From the NCBI RefSeq assembly GCF_001949145.1, contig NW_019091440.1:1-64000 (forward strand): a DNA stretch of 64,000 nucleotides, given 5' to 3'. The notes under the pieces are model-generated. The model searched no databases. It was not told where the DNA came from and saw only the letters and a list, made by a program, of their open reading frames with translations. Within the stretch, counting starts at the first letter, position 1; the number at the start of each line of letters is the position of its first letter. Shown here one piece after another: positions 23,351 to 64,000 of this stretch. Position numbers and translations under genes: made by a program. Source of the DNA: Acanthaster planci. Taxonomy: Eukaryota > Echinodermata > Asteroidea > Valvatida > Acanthasteridae.

Positions 23351-25577
23351 ACATTCCAGACTAAATTCGTTGCAGGTACTCAGTGTGCTCTGCGTTAAAT
23401 TCTCATAAACGTGGGCGTATGCAGTGAATGCGTAAAGGGTTATCAATTTCTTTTGTTCCTGCTCGTCGCGGATAAATAAGTTTGGTTATTTTATTTCACA
23501 TGTGGGAGACTTTGAGACGCTTGGTGGCGGCAAACATGATACTGGTCCTTGTTCTGAAAGTATGCATGCTTAGTTCTGAATACGTGCAATACTAAACTAC
23601 ATGGGTTTGCTGTAGCACTATGAATACATCGGTCTTTCTTTACGCATGTCAGGGTGCACCACTAGAAATAAATTCCCATAGACAGCAGTGATAAATCCCC
23701 ATACTTCACAAATATTTTAAAAATAAAATTCTCACAGGTGTTCAGGCTGCACAGAAAAATGATGTTCCACATGTCCTCTTTCATTTTCCTTTCAATTTTC
23801 GGGGGGTTGACCAGTGAATTTTTGAGAAATTTTCACCAGAAACAGGCCACCCCTAAACTGCAGAAAATGTCCCTGTCCAGAAAAGCAACCATTTTAAAGA
23901 ACCATCCCTCTGCAAAATGGCTCAAATAGTGCCACTTTCAAACCCAATTGCATCCAAATTGCTCAGAATTGGAAGCCTGAGTCCGGCCCAGGGATTCAGT
24001 CTCATATTTCTTCAATTCTCCAGTTCCATGGCTCTCAGGACCCTCTAATATAGAATATTTTGAGTGTATAACTTTTATTAATGAGCTCGGCGGATATCCT
24101 AGCCTAAATACGAGGGTGCACCCGTCAGGTTTTGAAAAGAACCGGTGGTACTCAGCGTTTCGGACAGTGCTCTGTCTGTCGTCAGGAGACGGCAGAGGGT
24201 CCAGTAATGAAGCAGCTTACATGGTGTTGAGAGGGCAGTGAGGTGTGGAGAGGATTCTAACTCTGGATCTAACTGGTGGTTACCGCGCCAGTTGGATCCA
24301 TGGTGCTGCTATGGTGCTACCGCACAATACTATTAAAAACAAAATAATAATAAAGACATGTCTGCTGCCACCGGCGTCTCAAAGTCTTCCATTGCGCATC
24401 TTTGCACAAATCTTGGAATTGTGGAGGAACAACCATCATGGCGTCAGAAAGCACGGTATCAATCGAAAGCAAATTAATTGGGTCCCGCCCCTGGGCTAAG
24501 TGCCACTGTGTACCAGGAGCGGCAAGGATGAACAAGAATATTGCGTAAGCTGGGAGGCGTGATATCGCCGCTGTGCCTGTCTCCACCTCTCTAGCTACAT
24601 CGGATACGTAATTATTTTGCTGATTTATTAATTTATTTGTTATCTGTTTTTAATTTATGCTAAAGTTCAGTGCTGTTCAGCTGTTCAGTGTCGGGTTTGC
24701 GTGCGTTGATCGCTGATAAACTGAAGAAGAGTAGTTGCCGATAATTGCGTTTAAAGTTCGTATGTACACAGTGTGTTTGATATTGGACAAGTAGCCCTGC
24801 AACCTGTGCTCACGTCTTCCATAAAGGTCACCAGAGCTGGGTGACTTGTCGATAAATTAAGATTTCAGAGACACAGACTGAGTTCACCCTTTTTCAAGCA
24901 ATGGACGAATCTTAATGCATTGAATGCTTTTAGGACAGTGCATTTTACCATTTTGAAAATGGTTTCTAAGTGTCTGTAAAATAGCATGGGGCCTGTGTAA
25001 AGTGCAAAGATGTCAGTAAACAGTCGTAAGAATTTAGGCCTTTATTCCAAAAGTTTTATGAAATGATTCTAAACTGGACCATTCCATTTCAGTGGGAGAT
25101 AGGAGGTCTTTTTGATTGAGTGATTTTTCCACCACTAATGTCAAATACATCGGGGTGATTTTTTTGAAGGTCGTGCCTTGAAGGGGGCGTATCTCATTTC
25201 TTATCACCTCAGCGGGTAACGGTGCGGTACCAACACGCCGCCAGCCGACACACTTGACTTTTCCTAGAGGTTCTGTGCGCAACTTTTTTGTTATTCTCCG
25301 TGCTAGAGGCTTTCAACCACCAGTGAGAAAAACATGTTGCAACGTTAAGAGACTGGCAGTCACTTGCTGACGGCATCGCTCAACTTTCGGAAACCTCCTC
25401 ACAACGCCAAAATAGTCGGTTCGGAGAGCGGGTCGGATGAATAAGCCCGTTGCTGCCGACTGGGCATTCTTGATCGAGTTTTGTCGCAGACCGTGAATCG
25501 GATCGATCAGTTCAACGCAGTGAGGCAAGAAATAGAACGCACTGGTCGCACACCAGAACTTCTCTACAGATTAGTCG

Positions 25578-25600
25578 TTGGCGACCGACTTAGTCGCCAA
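25578..25600 (+). promoter_or_regulatory. hairpin in the 5' leader, one base before the MAM gene ATG
   Basis: TTGGCGAC and GTCGCCAA form a perfect 8-bp stem with a 7-base loop. If transcribed, it would sit directly before the start codon and could slow initiation. That effect is inference; chance is possible. Confidence 0.35.
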
Positions 25601-25601
25601 G

Positions 25602-63402
<37,801 letters not shown>

Positions 63403-64000
63403 GTCAGTTTCTCCTAAACCCCCCACACTTTGCTACAAGTGTAACTCTTTCTTTCTCAAATGATGTGTTAGAGCACGACAGCTTCATTGTTGTGATTGTC
63501 GTTATTACATTTTAAGGGATTGGGACAATGATTTCATTTTCAATCTTGCTCCCCACCTTTAATCTCCTTAACTTCAATTTTAAACCAAAGGGCAAGTTCT
63601 AGTGTTGTGGTTAAGACCATCCGTGAGACCAGACGCAATACCAAATGCAAGACCAGAAACAAGACTAGTTGCAAGACTAGTAGCAAGACCAGTCACAAGA
63701 CGAGTTGCAAGACCAGTCACAAGACTAGTCACAAGACGAGTTGCAAGACTCGTAAGACTAGTCGCAAGACTCGCCGTAAGACTAGTTGCAAGACCAGTCG
63801 CAAGACTCGCCGTAAGACTAGTTGCAAGACCAGTCGCAAGACTCATCGTAAGACTAGTTGCAAGACTTGTCGTAAGACTAGTTGCAAGACCAGTCACAAG
63901 ACGAGTTGCAAGACCAGTCACAAGACCAGTCACAGATAGCAGGGTGAAAAGTGACTATTAAAAGGAATGCTTTTGTTGTCATTCATCTGAATATTTTCTA
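63403..64000. other. right end of the window, intron of the MAM gene
   Basis: Apart from the 12-bp minisatellite it holds no MAM-like or other recognisable exon. The gene's next exon is expected beyond 64000. Confidence 0.5.
63630..63940. repeat. 12-bp minisatellite, AAGACTAGTTGC type
   Basis: About 25 tandem copies of AAGACTAGTTGC, AAGACCAGTCAC and AAGACTCGCCGT occur. Because the unit is a multiple of three, several frames are open on both strands (Lys-Thr-Ser-Cys or Lys-Thr-Ser-Arg repeats). No splice context links it to the MAM gene, so I treat it as intronic. Confidence 0.8.

Larger units (their letters stand above)
19711..25570. other. intergenic region between the GULO-like and MAM genes
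   Basis: It holds the foldback elements at 20478-20721 and 22323-23130 and the palindromic repeat at 23140-23350. I see no convincing exon. The promoter and transcription start of the MAM gene should be at the right end, but no TATA box is evident. Confidence 0.5.

Noticed and set aside
24120-24215. AGCGTTTCGGACAGTGCTCT GTCTGTCGTCAGG segment resembling retroelement termini
   Set aside because: It is reminiscent of Penelope-like element ends, but no coding part or second copy is visible in the window.
24317-24586. Minus-strand frame with a signal-peptide-like start (AISRLPAYAIFLFILAAPG)
   Set aside because: The frame opens with GTG, not ATG. I find no good donor, no following exon and no family resemblance. 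It could be the first exon of a divergent gene but cannot be supported.
63630-63940. CRISPR-like array
   Set aside because: Units are 12 bases, contiguous and without spacers, in a eukaryotic intron. A plain minisatellite.

Overview
This window looks like draft genomic DNA from an invertebrate animal, most likely a deuterostome. The evidence is small exons separated by 0.2-8 kb AT-rich introns with GT/AG borders, many short interspersed repeats, a 456-base run of N, and very frequent TACATGTAC and TAGGCCTA words. Those words are common in echinoderms, hemichordates and amphioxus. I lean towards an echinoderm, but the lineage is inference. There is no bacterial-style operon, CRISPR array or phage.

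Two protein genes can be assembled exon by exon, both on the plus strand. Gene 1 (6484-19311) is a complete 10-coding-exon gene for an L-gulono-1,4-lactone oxidase (GULO)-like flavoenzyme of 446 residues, the last enzyme of animal vitamin C synthesis. All junctions keep frame. The FAD-linking histidine, the GTHGTG turn and the HWAK motif are present, and a poly(A) signal follows at 19688. Gene 2 (25602 to beyond the right edge) encodes a very large secreted or cell-surface protein. It has a signal-peptide exon, then at least eleven tandem MAM domains in 33 further exons, one of them a short Pro/Thr linker exon. About 1926 residues are inside the window and no stop codon is reached. Every domain begins and ends at a phase-1 intron, the classic exon-shuffling layout, but the intron inside the domains occupies several different positions.

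Layout: 1-5.5 kb is repeat-rich upstream DNA (a ~215-bp satellite, a 1.7-kb element inserted in it, a palindromic GAGGCGTC array). 5.5-19.7 kb is the GULO gene, whose introns carry a second, inverted copy of the 1.7-kb element with an expanded minisatellite and assembly gap, a SINE, and several MITE-like elements. 19.7-25.6 kb is intergenic DNA with foldback elements. 25.6-33.3 kb is the 7.6-kb first intron of the MAM gene, with LINE, SINE and palindromic repeats. 33.3-64 kb is the MAM repeat array, with minisatellites, SINEs and a LINE tail in its introns.

The two genes have no evident functional link; they are neighbours. I did not find a clearly new biological system. The most unusual items are the number and intron mosaicism of the MAM domains, the altered flavin-site loop of the GULO-like enzyme, the inverted 1.7-kb element pair around GULO exons 1-2, and several foldback or tRNA-promoter-bearing repeats.
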